A stretch of 10,296 bases of DNA, taken from the NCBI GenBank assembly GCA_029939635.1, contig JAOZSN010000109.1:1-10296 (forward strand). Direction: 5' to 3'. This DNA comes from Deltaproteobacteria bacterium (GTDB lineage: Bacteria; Desulfobacterota; Desulfobulbia; Desulfobulbales; SURF-16). Of this stretch, positions 1 through 6,559 are shown piece by piece. The translations under genes were made by a program, and so were the position numbers. Positions within the stretch are counted from its first letter, which is position 1; each line of letters begins with the position of its first letter. Under the pieces are notes generated by a model that was not told where the DNA came from, did no database searches, and saw only the letters and a program-made list of their open reading frames with translations.

Positions 1-2
1 AT

Positions 3-74
3 ATGACCCATTTTGATAAGTACCGAGCCATGGGCATGGCGTTGAAAACCACGTTCAATGGTGGTGGGGCGTAA
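3..74 (+). CDS. Possible C-terminal end of an upstream gene (partial)
   Basis: The frame is open from the left edge of the window to a TAA at 72-74 and reads ...YRAMGMALKTTFNGGGA at its end. It could be the tail of a gene that starts outside the window; an ATG at 3-5 in frame is then internal. Only about 23 codons are visible, no motif is recognisable, and a frame this short can be open by chance. A T-rich run follows the stop at 82-87 without a convincing hairpin before it. I do not assign a function. Confidence 0.3.
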   Translation: MTHFDKYRAMGMALKTTFNGGGA

Positions 75-114
75 TTCGTTGTTTTTTCTATTAAATGAGC
101 GCATTTGGAAAACA

Positions 115-210
115 GTTTACGGTTTACGGTTAACGGTTTACAGTTGTGGATGCTAACTATAATTAAGGTTATGTCTATAAACCGTAAACCGTAAACCGTA
201 AACCGTAAAC
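115..210. repeat. Inverted heptamer repeat A (TAAACCG family)
   Basis: The right arm holds four perfect tandem copies of the 7-mer TAAACCG at 178-205 plus a partial fifth to 210. The left arm (115-143) is the reverse complement, with unit CGGTTTA and a GGTTAAC variant. The two 29-nt arms (115-143 and 182-210) match at 27 of 29 positions around a 38-nt core (144-181), so the whole could form a long hairpin. It fills most of the spacer before the 220-3315 gene. It resembles the short tandemly repeated heptamers (STRR) known from cyanobacteria in style, but the unit and function here are not known to me. Confidence 0.85.
137..163 (+). promoter_or_regulatory. Candidate sigma-70 promoter inside repeat A
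   Basis: TTTACA at 137-142 (one mismatch to TTGACA) is followed, after a short 15-bp spacer, by a perfect TATAAT at 158-163. The -35 lies in the left repeat arm and the -10 in the unique core. A start near 170 would place the TAAACCG array in the 5' leader of the fusion gene. The perfect -10 is the main support; the short spacer and AT-rich setting weaken it. Confidence 0.4.
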
Positions 211-219
211 TCGCCTTCC

Positions 220-3200
220 ATGAGCCAATCACTTCCTCCCTGGCAAAAGATATCTAACGACTCGACCACCACCTATCTTCTGGGCCTGCGCCCCGATTGG
301 CTGGTGGCCCCGCCCGAAACTTCTGCCTCGATTGATCGCCTGCTGGCAGGTAGCCCGCCCGCCAATTTGGCAGAACAGCGCCTGCATCTCCAGCTCCAGC
401 GTCCACCATCCCAGCCCTATACCGGTCGAGCCTATTATCTCACGTTGGGGGCCTTAAAGGAGTGTTGGTTTCACATCACCAATACCTGTAATCTCAGCTG
501 CAGCCATTGTCTCTTTGCTGCTGGGCCACAGTCGCGCCAATATCTGGCGCGGTCGGTGTTGGAAGGGGCGATTCGCCAGGCAGCTGAGCTGGGCTGTCGG
601 CTCTTTTATTTTACTGGTGGTGAACCATTTATCTATGATGGATTTGTGGAAATTATTGCTGATATTCTCGCCACGCCGCAGAATCATGTGGTGGTCTTGA
701 GTAATGGCCTGCTCTTTGACAAGCATCTTGCTGGCCTGCAAGACTTGGACCCCACTCGTCTTCACCTGCAGGTCAGTGTTGATGGCCTGGAGCAGAGTCA
801 TGATACCATCCGTGGCGCTGGCTGCTTTCAGCGTCTCATGGCTAATTTAGATCATATCCACGGGGCTGGCTTTGCCACCACCCTGTCCATGGTGGTCTGT
901 CGCCAGAATTTAGCAGACATGGAGGCCATTATCCGCCTGGCTCATGCCCAGCACTGTGATAATGTCCATTTCCTCTGGCATTTTCAGCGTGGCAAGGGCA
1001 GTGCTGACCAGCATGTCCCACCCCTGGAGATTCTGCCAAAGTTGCTGGCAGCCCAAACAGTGGCCGAGGAGCTGGGTATCACCATTGATAATATTGAGAC
1101 CCTGCGCGCCCAGGTCTTTGCCACCCCAGGTACCCGCTTTGATTTAAGTAACACGGCCTGGGAATCGTTGGCCGTGGGGCCGGATGGCCATGTTTATCCA
1201 TCACCTGCCTTGGTGGGTATGGCAGAGTTAGATTGCGGCGATTTGTCCCAGGGTTTGGCATCTGTCTGGCAGCAGTCAGAAGTGTTGCAGGCCATTCGTC
1301 AGGCTACTTTGCTGGGTACGGTTTATGAGGACAACCCGTGGAGCTTTTTGATCGGTGGCGGAGATATTGACCACAGCTATTTGGCTGGCGCTACCTTTAG
1401 TGGCCATGACCCTTATGTGGATCTCTATAATGGCGTGGCCGACTGGCTTATAAGCCACCAGGCCGGGAACTATCCAGTCAAGGGTGGAGAGCTGCTCCTG
1501 AAGATGGGGGATGTGCGGTGTGATTGTCCTGACGGTCAGGCCGTTACCATGACCCATTGCAACTGTGTGGTGGCCCTGGCCGATGGTCGAGGTTCGGTGC
1601 GGGAATTTTACGGTCAGGCTGCCCAAGCCGCTAACGAGGATATTGTTAATCCCTTTGCCGACGAGCAAAAAGAGGCGGATTATATTCCTGAGGATTCTCG
1701 TCAGCGTTCCTATGGCTGCGGGAGCCCAGTGACTGATGCTGCCCCGCGTCCAGGTGAGACCGTGGCTGATTTAGGCAGTGGCAGTGGAGTGGAATGCTTC
1801 ATGGCCGCTGCCCAGGTGGGGGCTGAGGGGCAGGTTTTTGGTATTGATATGACCGATGAGATGCTGGCTCTGGCTCGTTCTGCCCGGGCAGAGGTGGCTG
1901 ATAAGCTCGGTTATGCCAATGTAGAGTTCAGGCGTGGCTTTCTGGAAGAGCTTCCCCTGGACGACACCACGGTAGATGCGGTAATCTCCAACTGTGTCAT
2001 TAATCTCAGTACAGATAAGCGCCGAGTTTTCCTAGAGGTGCTGCGGGTCTTGAAACCTGGGGGACGATTGGTGGTGTCAGATATTGTTACCGATGGGTCT
2101 ATTCCAGCAGCGATAAAAAATGATGAGCAGTTTCGGGGTGAATGTCTTGGTGGAGCCATGATGCAGGACGAGTTGCTTGCCATGCTGCGTGCCACAGGGT
2201 TTACCTCGGTGGAGTTGGTGAAACGGTTTCCCTACCGGCTGGAAGGAGGGGTGCAGTTTTATTCTCTTACCTTCCGTGCCTGGAAACCTGTGCCAAGCCA
2301 GGATGTGGAGGTGATCTATCGCGGGCCATTTGCTGCTGTAACCACTGAGGATGGGGTGCTTCTCCTCAAGGGCAAGCGTCAGCTTTTAAGTAGCAAGGCG
2401 GCCCAGGCCTTAGGCGAGTCGATTTTTGTGGTGGATGAAGAAGGGGCGGTGACCAATATGGCCATGGTCTCTTCGTGCTGCTCTCCCCAACCTGTGGAGA
2501 GTCTCAGTGCCGAGGACTGTTGCTGTGGGGTGCCGCCCGAGGAAGGTACAACAGGTGCTGCTGGGGCTGATAATGAAAAACGACTGAGTCAGGACTGTAT
2601 GGTCTGTGGCGATCCCTTGGTCTATCGCACCACTTCCCAAGAGGTGAAGTGTCATTATTGTGGCCAGCTGTCCAGCACCAATGCCAGTTGCAGGCAGGGC
2701 CATTATGTCTGTGACCAATGCCATCAGGCCGAGGGCTTGGCATTTATCCGCCAGCTCTGTGTACAGACCAGTAGCGAGGATATGGTGGCCTTATTAAAAG
2801 AGGCCCGTGCTCATACGTCCATCAATATGCATGGCCCAGAGCATCACGCCCTGCTGCCCGGTGTCATCCTGGCCACGGCCCGTAATCGTGGGCTGCCTTT
2901 AAGTGATGATGATATCCTCAGCGGTATTATGCGGGGGAGTATGGTGCCTGGCGGTGCCTGCGGGTTTATGGGAAGTTGTGGGGCCGCCACTGGGGTGGGT
3001 ATTGCCATGGCTGTACTCTTTGAGGCTACACCCATCACCCCCTTTGCCCGCCAGCAGGCCCAGGGTGCCACGGCCCGTGTCTTGACTCGGCTGGCTGAAA
3101 TCAAGGCAGGGCGTTGCTGTCAGCGGGAGACCTGGCTGGCCTTACAGGAGGTGGCAGCCTTGTCTGTTGATATGCTACCAGTGGCCCTGGTTGCTGAAGA

Positions 3201-3315
3201 TGAGTTGCATTGTGGCCAATACCTTATGAACCACGAATGTGTGCGCAAGCAATGCCCTCTGTGGGAAAAGCGGGACCAGAATGTGGGGCAGTTGAAGACG
3301 TTGCCAATGATGTGA
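220..3315 (+). CDS. Radical SAM / ArsM-like methyltransferase / DUF5714 fusion protein
   Basis: A 1031-residue three-part protein. Residues about 1-80 are unassigned. Residues about 85-300 are a radical SAM core: the 4Fe-4S motif CNLSCSHC has C90, C94 and C97, followed by GGEP at 133-136. A SPASM-like continuation (VGPDGHVYPSP) lacks the usual cysteine, but a CxC...CxC set (C434, C436, C447, C449) follows. Residues about 455-775 match arsenite methyltransferase ArsM/AS3MT: YGCG (C500), DLGSGSG (517-523), GIDMT, SNCVINLS (C592), GECLGGA (C642), TFRAWK, then an IYRGPF segment and a cysteine-rich tail (C753-C754, C767-C769). Residues about 790-1031 resemble DUF5714: zinc-ribbon-like cysteine pairs (C793/C796, C811/C814, C831/C834), HGPEHH (871-876) and GGACGFMGSCGA (911-922). 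ArsM methylates As(III) with SAM; the substrate here is inferred, not shown. No Shine-Dalgarno is evident before the ATG, which follows repeat A by 9 nt. Domain assignment is firm for the first two parts and moderate for DUF5714. Confidence 0.85.
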   Translation: MSQSLPPWQKISNDSTTTYLLGLRPDWLVAPPETSASIDRLLAGSPPANLAEQRLHLQLQRPPSQPYTGRAYYLTLGALKECWFHITNTCNLSCSHCLFAAGPQSRQYLARSVLEGAIRQAAELGCRLFYFTGGEPFIYDGFVEIIADILATPQNHVVVLSNGLLFDKHLAGLQDLDPTRLHLQVSVDGLEQSHDTIRGAGCFQRLMANLDHIHGAGFATTLSMVVCRQNLADMEAIIRLAHAQHCDNVHFLWHFQRGKGSADQHVPPLEILPKLLAAQTVAEELGITIDNIETLRAQVFATPGTRFDLSNTAWESLAVGPDGHVYPSPALVGMAELDCGDLSQGLASVWQQSEVLQAIRQATLLGTVYEDNPWSFLIGGGDIDHSYLAGATFSGHDPYVDLYNGVADWLISHQAGNYPVKGGELLLKMGDVRCDCPDGQAVTMTHCNCVVALADGRGSVREFYGQAAQAANEDIVNPFADEQKEADYIPEDSRQRSYGCGSPVTDAAPRPGETVADLGSGSGVECFMAAAQVGAEGQVFGIDMTDEMLALARSARAEVADKLGYANVEFRRGFLEELPLDDTTVDAVISNCVINLSTDKRRVFLEVLRVLKPGGRLVVSDIVTDGSIPAAIKNDEQFRGECLGGAMMQDELLAMLRATGFTSVELVKRFPYRLEGGVQFYSLTFRAWKPVPSQDVEVIYRGPFAAVTTEDGVLLLKGKRQLLSSKAAQALGESIFVVDEEGAVTNMAMVSSCCSPQPVESLSAEDCCCGVPPEEGTTGAAGADNEKRLSQDCMVCGDPLVYRTTSQEVKCHYCGQLSSTNASCRQGHYVCDQCHQAEGLAFIRQLCVQTSSEDMVALLKEARAHTSINMHGPEHHALLPGVILATARNRGLPLSDDDILSGIMRGSMVPGGACGFMGSCGAATGVGIAMAVLFEATPITPFARQQAQGATARVLTRLAEIKAGRCCQRETWLALQEVAALSVDMLPVALVAEDELHCGQYLMNHECVRKQCPLWEKRDQNVGQLKTLPMM

Positions 3316-3322
3316 AAAATTA

Positions 3323-3359
3323 GAACAGATGAACGTCGAACATCGACGTTCATCTGTTC
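3323..3359. repeat. Perfect 17-bp hairpin B between the fusion gene and mutM
   Basis: A 17-nt arm (3323-3339) is perfectly complementary to 3343-3359 with a 3-nt ACA loop. It starts 8 nt after the fusion gene's TGA. No T-tract follows (the next bases are ATCAGCTGTAG), so it is not a classical Rho-independent terminator. It could still stabilise the 3' end or reduce read-through into mutM. The units AACGTCG and AACATCG run with a 7-nt period, linking it to the other heptamer elements in the window. Confidence 0.85.
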
Positions 3360-3386
3360 ATCAGCTGTAGAGGAAAAAGTATTACC

Positions 3387-4202
3387 ATGCCAGAATTACC
3401 CGAAGTAGAAGTAATATGCCAGGGCCTGCGCCCCCATGTGACAGGTCGGCAGGTAACAGGGCTATGGTGTGGTGAGAAAAAGCTGCGTCTGCCCATCCCC
3501 CAGACAGAAATGGCAGAGTGTATGGTGGGGGCTCATGTTGGATCCATCAACCGTCGTGCCAAATATCTACTCTTTGATCTTGATAATGGCTGTCGGTTGC
3601 TGGTGCATCTGGGTATGACCGGTCGTCTCGGTATATTTCCCCAGGGTGCACCCCAGGCTATTCATGATCATGTCTGTTGGCAGCTGGATGATGGCATGGA
3701 GATGCGTTTTAATGACACACGACGTTTTGGTTTTATCCGTCTGTTGAAGGTCGATGGGCCAGACCCCTTTGCTGGGTTGGGCCCTGAGCCATTTTCTGCC
3801 GATTATTCAGCGCAGTACCTTAAGGATAAGGCTGGAAAACGGGTACAGCCCATCAAAAACTTCCTCATGGACAGCAAGGTGGTGGTGGGCATTGGTAATA
3901 TCTACGCCAATGAGATTCTCTTCTATGCTGGCCTGTTGCCAACCACGCCCATCGGCTCAATTACTCTTGCCAAGTGGCAGCATATTGTTGATCTAAGCTC
4001 TACAGTGTTGAAAAAGGCCATTGCCAGTGGTGGCACCACCATCAGTGATTATGTCAATGCCTCGGGCAAGAGTGGCTATTTCCAGCTGGAGCTCATGGTC
4101 TATGGCCGCAAAGGTGAACGGTGTAAGATGTGTGCCACGGCAATTGAAAAGCAGGTTATTGCCGGACGAGCCAGTTATTTTTGCCCACGCTGTCAACGCT
4201 AG
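3387..4202 (+). CDS. mutM: Formamidopyrimidine-DNA glycosylase (Fpg/MutM)
   Basis: A 271-residue bifunctional glycosylase/AP lyase that removes 8-oxoguanine and formamidopyrimidines from oxidised DNA in base excision repair. The protein opens with the diagnostic MPELPEVE: P2 becomes the catalytic N-terminal proline after Met removal, with E3 beside it. K59 in RRAKYLLF matches the conserved catalytic-site lysine, HLGMTGRL and NDTRRFGF are the usual DNA-contact segments, and GIGNIYANEILF is the helix-two-turn-helix signature. The C-terminal zinc finger is complete (C246, C249, C266, C269; CX2CX16CX2C), ending CPRCQR. The length is typical of the family. A Shine-Dalgarno-like AGAGGA lies near 3369-3374, rather far (about 12 nt) from the ATG. 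It sits downstream of hairpin B and is probably transcribed on its own or by read-through. Confidence 0.97.
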   Translation: MPELPEVEVICQGLRPHVTGRQVTGLWCGEKKLRLPIPQTEMAECMVGAHVGSINRRAKYLLFDLDNGCRLLVHLGMTGRLGIFPQGAPQAIHDHVCWQLDDGMEMRFNDTRRFGFIRLLKVDGPDPFAGLGPEPFSADYSAQYLKDKAGKRVQPIKNFLMDSKVVVGIGNIYANEILFYAGLLPTTPIGSITLAKWQHIVDLSSTVLKKAIASGGTTISDYVNASGKSGYFQLELMVYGRKGERCKMCATAIEKQVIAGRASYFCPRCQR

Positions 4203-4273
4203 TTGTCTTGATGACCACAGCACAGGGATATGGTATAGGTGCATCCTGCATTTCCTCATTCATAATTGTTTTT

Positions 4274-4279
4274 AAGGAG
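4274..4279 (+). promoter_or_regulatory. Strong ribosome binding site for the 4285 gene
   Basis: AAGGAG with 5 nt to the ATG at 4285. It is one of the clearest Shine-Dalgarno sites in the window and fixes the start of the small methyltransferase. Confidence 0.8.
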
Positions 4280-4284
4280 TAGCA

Positions 4285-4872
4285 ATGAACCCCCATAGTC
4301 TGGATGAGCGCGAAGAGGAGCTTGATGTCTTCTTTGGCACCATCAACCGTTTTATCGGCTATTTTACTCGAGATTCCCAACGCCGGTCTGGCAATGATAC
4401 CACCAAGGAGTATCCCTTTGTGGCCATGGATACCCGTCAGGCCTATGAACAGCTGAAATTGGCCCGTAATTATCTGCGCGAACAGGGACGGTTCAAGTCT
4501 GGTTTACAGTTTATTGATATTGGCTGTGGTATCGGCAATGTCATGCTCATGGCTGAGTTGATGGATTTTAGTGTCTATGGCATTGAAAAGGATGAGGTGC
4601 CTTTTGAGATAGCCGAGAAGCTGCTGGGTAAGGAGCTGGTGGCCCAGGATGATATCTGGGATTTTAATGACTTTAACCAGTTTGACGTGATTTACTATTT
4701 TCGACCCTTTTCAGATAAAGAGCTGCAGACCCGATTTGAAAAACTGGTGGAGGATGAGTTGAAACCAGGCGGTATTCTTATTGCCAATCGTAAGATGGGC
4801 ACTGAGATTGATGATGACCCCCGTTTTACCCGTCTTACCGAACGGTGGCCAGTATGGGTGAAAAAATGCTAG
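4285..4872 (+). CDS. Class I SAM-dependent methyltransferase, substrate unknown
   Basis: A 195-residue protein with a Rossmann-type SAM site: FIDIGCGIGN (D78 to N85) is motif I, YGIEKDE supplies the acidic residue expected after strand 2, YYFRPFSD is the likely motif IV region, and LKPGGILIANRK is the strand after it. The first 70 residues are charged and hold no recognised domain. The protein is soluble with no signal peptide or membrane segment. It begins 82 nt after mutM, a spacer without heptamer repeats, so co-transcription with mutM is possible. Its stop codon overlaps the start of repeat C. The final residues PVWVKKC are short for the family, so the last strand of the fold may be reduced. 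I cannot name a substrate; the fold call is firm. Confidence 0.85.
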   Translation: MNPHSLDEREEELDVFFGTINRFIGYFTRDSQRRSGNDTTKEYPFVAMDTRQAYEQLKLARNYLREQGRFKSGLQFIDIGCGIGNVMLMAELMDFSVYGIEKDEVPFEIAEKLLGKELVAQDDIWDFNDFNQFDVIYYFRPFSDKELQTRFEKLVEDELKPGGILIANRKMGTEIDDDPRFTRLTERWPVWVKKC

Positions 4873-4900
4873 TTACCGGTTAACGGACAACTGGTAACGT
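4871..4900. repeat. Small inverted repeat C (GTTACC / GGTAAC)
   Basis: GTTACCGGTT (4872-4881) pairs with AACTGGTAAC (4889-4898) through a 7-nt loop, with one G-T wobble. It overlaps the TAG of the methyltransferase gene and lies just upstream of yjbQ. It has the same GTTACC/AACTGGT wording as the larger repeat E at 8884-8967, so I treat it as a short member of the same family. No T-tract follows. Confidence 0.6.
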
Positions 4901-4926
4901 GAAAAAACATGACAGGGGCTAAGAAA

Positions 4927-5322
4927 ATGCAAAAAGGCACTTTCTCGGTAACAACCACAAAATATATGGAGCTCATTGATATCACCGGCATGGTGGAGGA
5001 TGAGCTGCACCTGGCTGGGGTGGATGAGGGTGTTCTGGTTCTTTTTAATCCCCATACAACCGCTGGAATTACCATCAATGAGGGGGCCGACCCCACCGTA
5101 CGTACAGATGTGATCATGGCCTTAAGGGAGATTATTCCCTTTGAACTGCCGTTTCGTCACATGGAGGGCAACTCGCCTTCCCATGTACTGGCTTCCCTGT
5201 TTGGTGCTTCAGAAACGATTTTTTTGGAGAATGGTCGTTTACAACTCGGCACCTGGCAGAAGATTTATTTCTGTGAGTTTGACGGGGGGCGGAGCCGTAA
5301 AGTACATTGGCGGTGTATTTAG
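4927..5322 (+). CDS. yjbQ: YjbQ/UPF0047 family protein
   Basis: A small soluble protein of the YjbQ family (UPF0047), often named 'secondary thiamine-phosphate synthase enzyme' because E. coli YjbQ shows weak activity of that kind; the physiological role is unsettled. The family signature is clear: FNPHTTAGITINE (H43), a DPTVRTD segment, the HMEGNSPSHVLASLFG block and LGTWQKIYFCEFDG. I prefer the ATG at 4927 (131 residues), because AGGGG at 4914-4918 lies 8 nt upstream and the protein then starts near the first strand. An in-frame ATG at 4909 would add six residues but has no Shine-Dalgarno. Near the C terminus the usual FDGPR reads FDGGR at a run of six G (5284-5289), and the final HWRCI is not family-like. 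It converges with the PilZ gene. Confidence 0.9.
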   Translation: MQKGTFSVTTTKYMELIDITGMVEDELHLAGVDEGVLVLFNPHTTAGITINEGADPTVRTDVIMALREIIPFELPFRHMEGNSPSHVLASLFGASETIFLENGRLQLGTWQKIYFCEFDGGRSRKVHWRCI

Positions 5323-5394
5323 GTTAGCTATCAGGTGTTGGCTCTCGGAAACAGTGGCTTGCCTCTCCTGACACCCGACCCCTGAAACCTGCCG
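5321..5394. repeat. Degenerate heptamer region F between convergent genes (GTCAGGT family)
   Basis: The spacer between yjbQ and the PilZ gene holds CTGACAC-CCGACCC-CTGAAAC-CTG at 5368-5391, a 7-nt periodic array. On the left, TCAGGTGT at 5331-5338 resembles its reverse complement. The arms are much eroded, with only about 5 contiguous pairs, so a bidirectional terminator is possible but not supported by a T-tract. The unit matches the two perfect GTCAGGT copies at 8400-8413. Confidence 0.5.
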
Positions 5395-6144
5395 TTAATC
5401 TGCTATACCTTTGCGCAACACCTCAAGCTCGCGCTGACGGACATAGCGTAGAATTTTCTCCTCTTCCGTGGCACTACAGTAAAAGCGTACTCCGACGCAA
5501 AAAAGCTTGATTGGTGCAGACTGAATGGTTTGGCGGAGAATATCACCCTCCTCGATGTACAGGGTGAGAATGCCATTTGTTACGTCTGGAACAGTATCTT
5601 CGCTGGGGATAGTGAGGATGATATTTTTGATGCGGGTGACGTCTCCTATGCCTGGGTGTTTTTTACTTACCAGCAGCGTTCCTCCGGCGCTTAAATCCTT
5701 ACAACCCAGTTTATAGAGGGCATGATCACAGGTAAAGGATGCCACGCTGTTTCGGGGTAGAGTAACTCGGTAATGGTTGCGACGTTGGAGCATGAAAAGC
5801 TCCTTGGGACGGGTGCATTTAAGGCCATTTTTACTGGTCGCCAGCACTGTGGAGATAAAGTGCATCCAGACCTTTGTCTCGCTGCGGAACACCACCCGAA
5901 CACGCATTTTTGTGCCCGGCCAATCCTTTGGTTTATCAATGAGGATGTGTTGGTCGGTGAGTTTATATACAAGTGTAGCGCCAGACTGGTAGCCTTTACT
6001 GAGCAGGCTGATAATGGTTCGGCTCTGTTTCAGCCATTTGATGGTGTTGCTAATGATTTTTGGGCTTCGGGTGGTTTCGTACCCACCTTCCATGGAGACC
6101 CAGCCTGTCATGATGGGGCCGCTTATTTTTGAATTAGTTGTCAT
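5395..6144 (-). CDS. YcgR-like PilZ domain protein (c-di-GMP receptor)
   Basis: A 249-residue protein on the minus strand, the only reversed gene here. Residues about 45-120 look like the YcgR N-terminal domain (PilZN), including MRVRVVFRSET and the lead-in LQRRNHYRV. The PilZ domain starts there. Its c-di-GMP binding signature is complete: RxxxR is R122-N-H-Y-R126 and DxSxxG is D150-L-S152-A-G-G155. The C-terminal GVRFYCSATEEEKILRYVRQRE is the usual closing strand and helix. YcgR proteins bind c-di-GMP and slow flagellar motors or alter surface behaviour; no flagellar gene is nearby, so the output here is unknown. It is likely cytoplasmic. No Shine-Dalgarno precedes the ATG at 6144; in-frame ATGs at codons 12 and 18 are alternatives. 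It is divergent from the 6243 gene. Confidence 0.9.
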   Translation of the reverse strand: MTTNSKISGPIMTGWVSMEGGYETTRSPKIISNTIKWLKQSRTIISLLSKGYQSGATLVYKLTDQHILIDKPKDWPGTKMRVRVVFRSETKVWMHFISTVLATSKNGLKCTRPKELFMLQRRNHYRVTLPRNSVASFTCDHALYKLGCKDLSAGGTLLVSKKHPGIGDVTRIKNIILTIPSEDTVPDVTNGILTLYIEEGDILRQTIQSAPIKLFCVGVRFYCSATEEEKILRYVRQRELEVLRKGIAD

Positions 6145-6155
6145 AAATAATTTAG

Positions 6156-6183
6156 GAGTCAGAAGTCATACGTCAGAAGTCAG
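6156..6183. repeat. Tandem heptamer repeat D (AAGTCAG)
   Basis: Four contiguous 7-mers, GAGTCAG, AAGTCAT, ACGTCAG and AAGTCAG, occupy 6156-6183 in the 98-nt spacer between the divergent PilZ gene and the 6243 gene. There is no inverted partner. It starts 12 nt upstream of the PilZ start codon, where a ribosome binding site and promoter elements would be expected. Confidence 0.75.
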
Positions 6184-6242
6184 AATGTGGAGCTAGTGTT
6201 GTTGTTTTATTCTGTCGCCTGAGTGGTAACTTTTGAAAAAAT

Positions 6243-6485
6243 ATGTCTCAAGTAAATAAAAAATGTGATGCAGGAACTATCTGTTTTGGTTTTGATCGGC
6301 AGACCGATGAAGATTCATTAGCCATGTTTATCCGCTGTTTTTCTCAGGAAAATCTTTTGGAAAATCTCATCCCCCGTCTGTCCGATGAAGAAATCAGGGC
6401 AACGATGGACTATCTCACCGGCGTGATGAACCGTCACTTCAGTGAGGGTGAGTATCATAAATACTTTTTGGGCAGAAAGGAATAG
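6243..6485 (+). CDS. Small conserved-type hypothetical protein (80 residues)
   Basis: An 80-residue soluble protein with acidic stretches and no signal peptide or membrane segment. The segments FGFDRQTDEDSLAMFI, LIPRLSDEEI and HFSEGEYHKYFLG recall short 'cytoplasmic protein' entries I know from Geobacter-like and other Desulfobacterota genomes, where the theme is FDRxTDE, LIPRL and EYHxLFL. That comparison is from memory. It appears mostly alpha-helical. Two cysteines (C8, C14) near the start and a third (C32) are present but do not form a recognised metal site. No good Shine-Dalgarno precedes the ATG. It lies 89 nt before the UbiD gene and may be its partner in a transcript. No function can be assigned. 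Confidence 0.7.
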   Translation: MSQVNKKCDAGTICFGFDRQTDEDSLAMFIRCFSQENLLENLIPRLSDEEIRATMDYLTGVMNRHFSEGEYHKYFLGRKE

Positions 6486-6559
6486 TTTGTTGGATTTTTT
6501 CTCCTGATTCCTGGCTGCGCTATTCTCCACTCAAATTTTTCCCATAATATCATATTGTT

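Noticed and set aside
178..210. TAAACCG tandem array as a CRISPR array or telomere-like end
   Set aside because: Units are 7 bp with no spacers, so it is not CRISPR. The likeness to telomeric repeats is superficial, and an inverted partner lies only 40 bp away within ordinary chromosomal sequence.
115..210. Iteron-type replication origin (repeats plus TGTGGATGC near 145-153, similar to a DnaA box)
   Set aside because: The units are much shorter than iterons, the DnaA-like site has two mismatches, and no replication initiator gene is present.
1276..1668. 130-codon open frame on the minus strand, and other long antisense frames within the fusion gene
   Set aside because: They lie opposite a coding frame with clear motifs, have no ribosome binding site and give no recognisable protein. 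They reflect codon bias of the + strand gene.
5220..5322. Frameshift near the C terminus of YjbQ at the run of six G
   Set aside because: The frame reads EFDGGRSRK, matching the family before and after the G run apart from one substitution, so no shift is needed. Only the last five residues look atypical.
5773..6132. 119-codon + strand open frame opposite the PilZ gene
   Set aside because: The minus strand carries complete RxxxR and DxSxxG PilZ motifs; the + frame has no family features.
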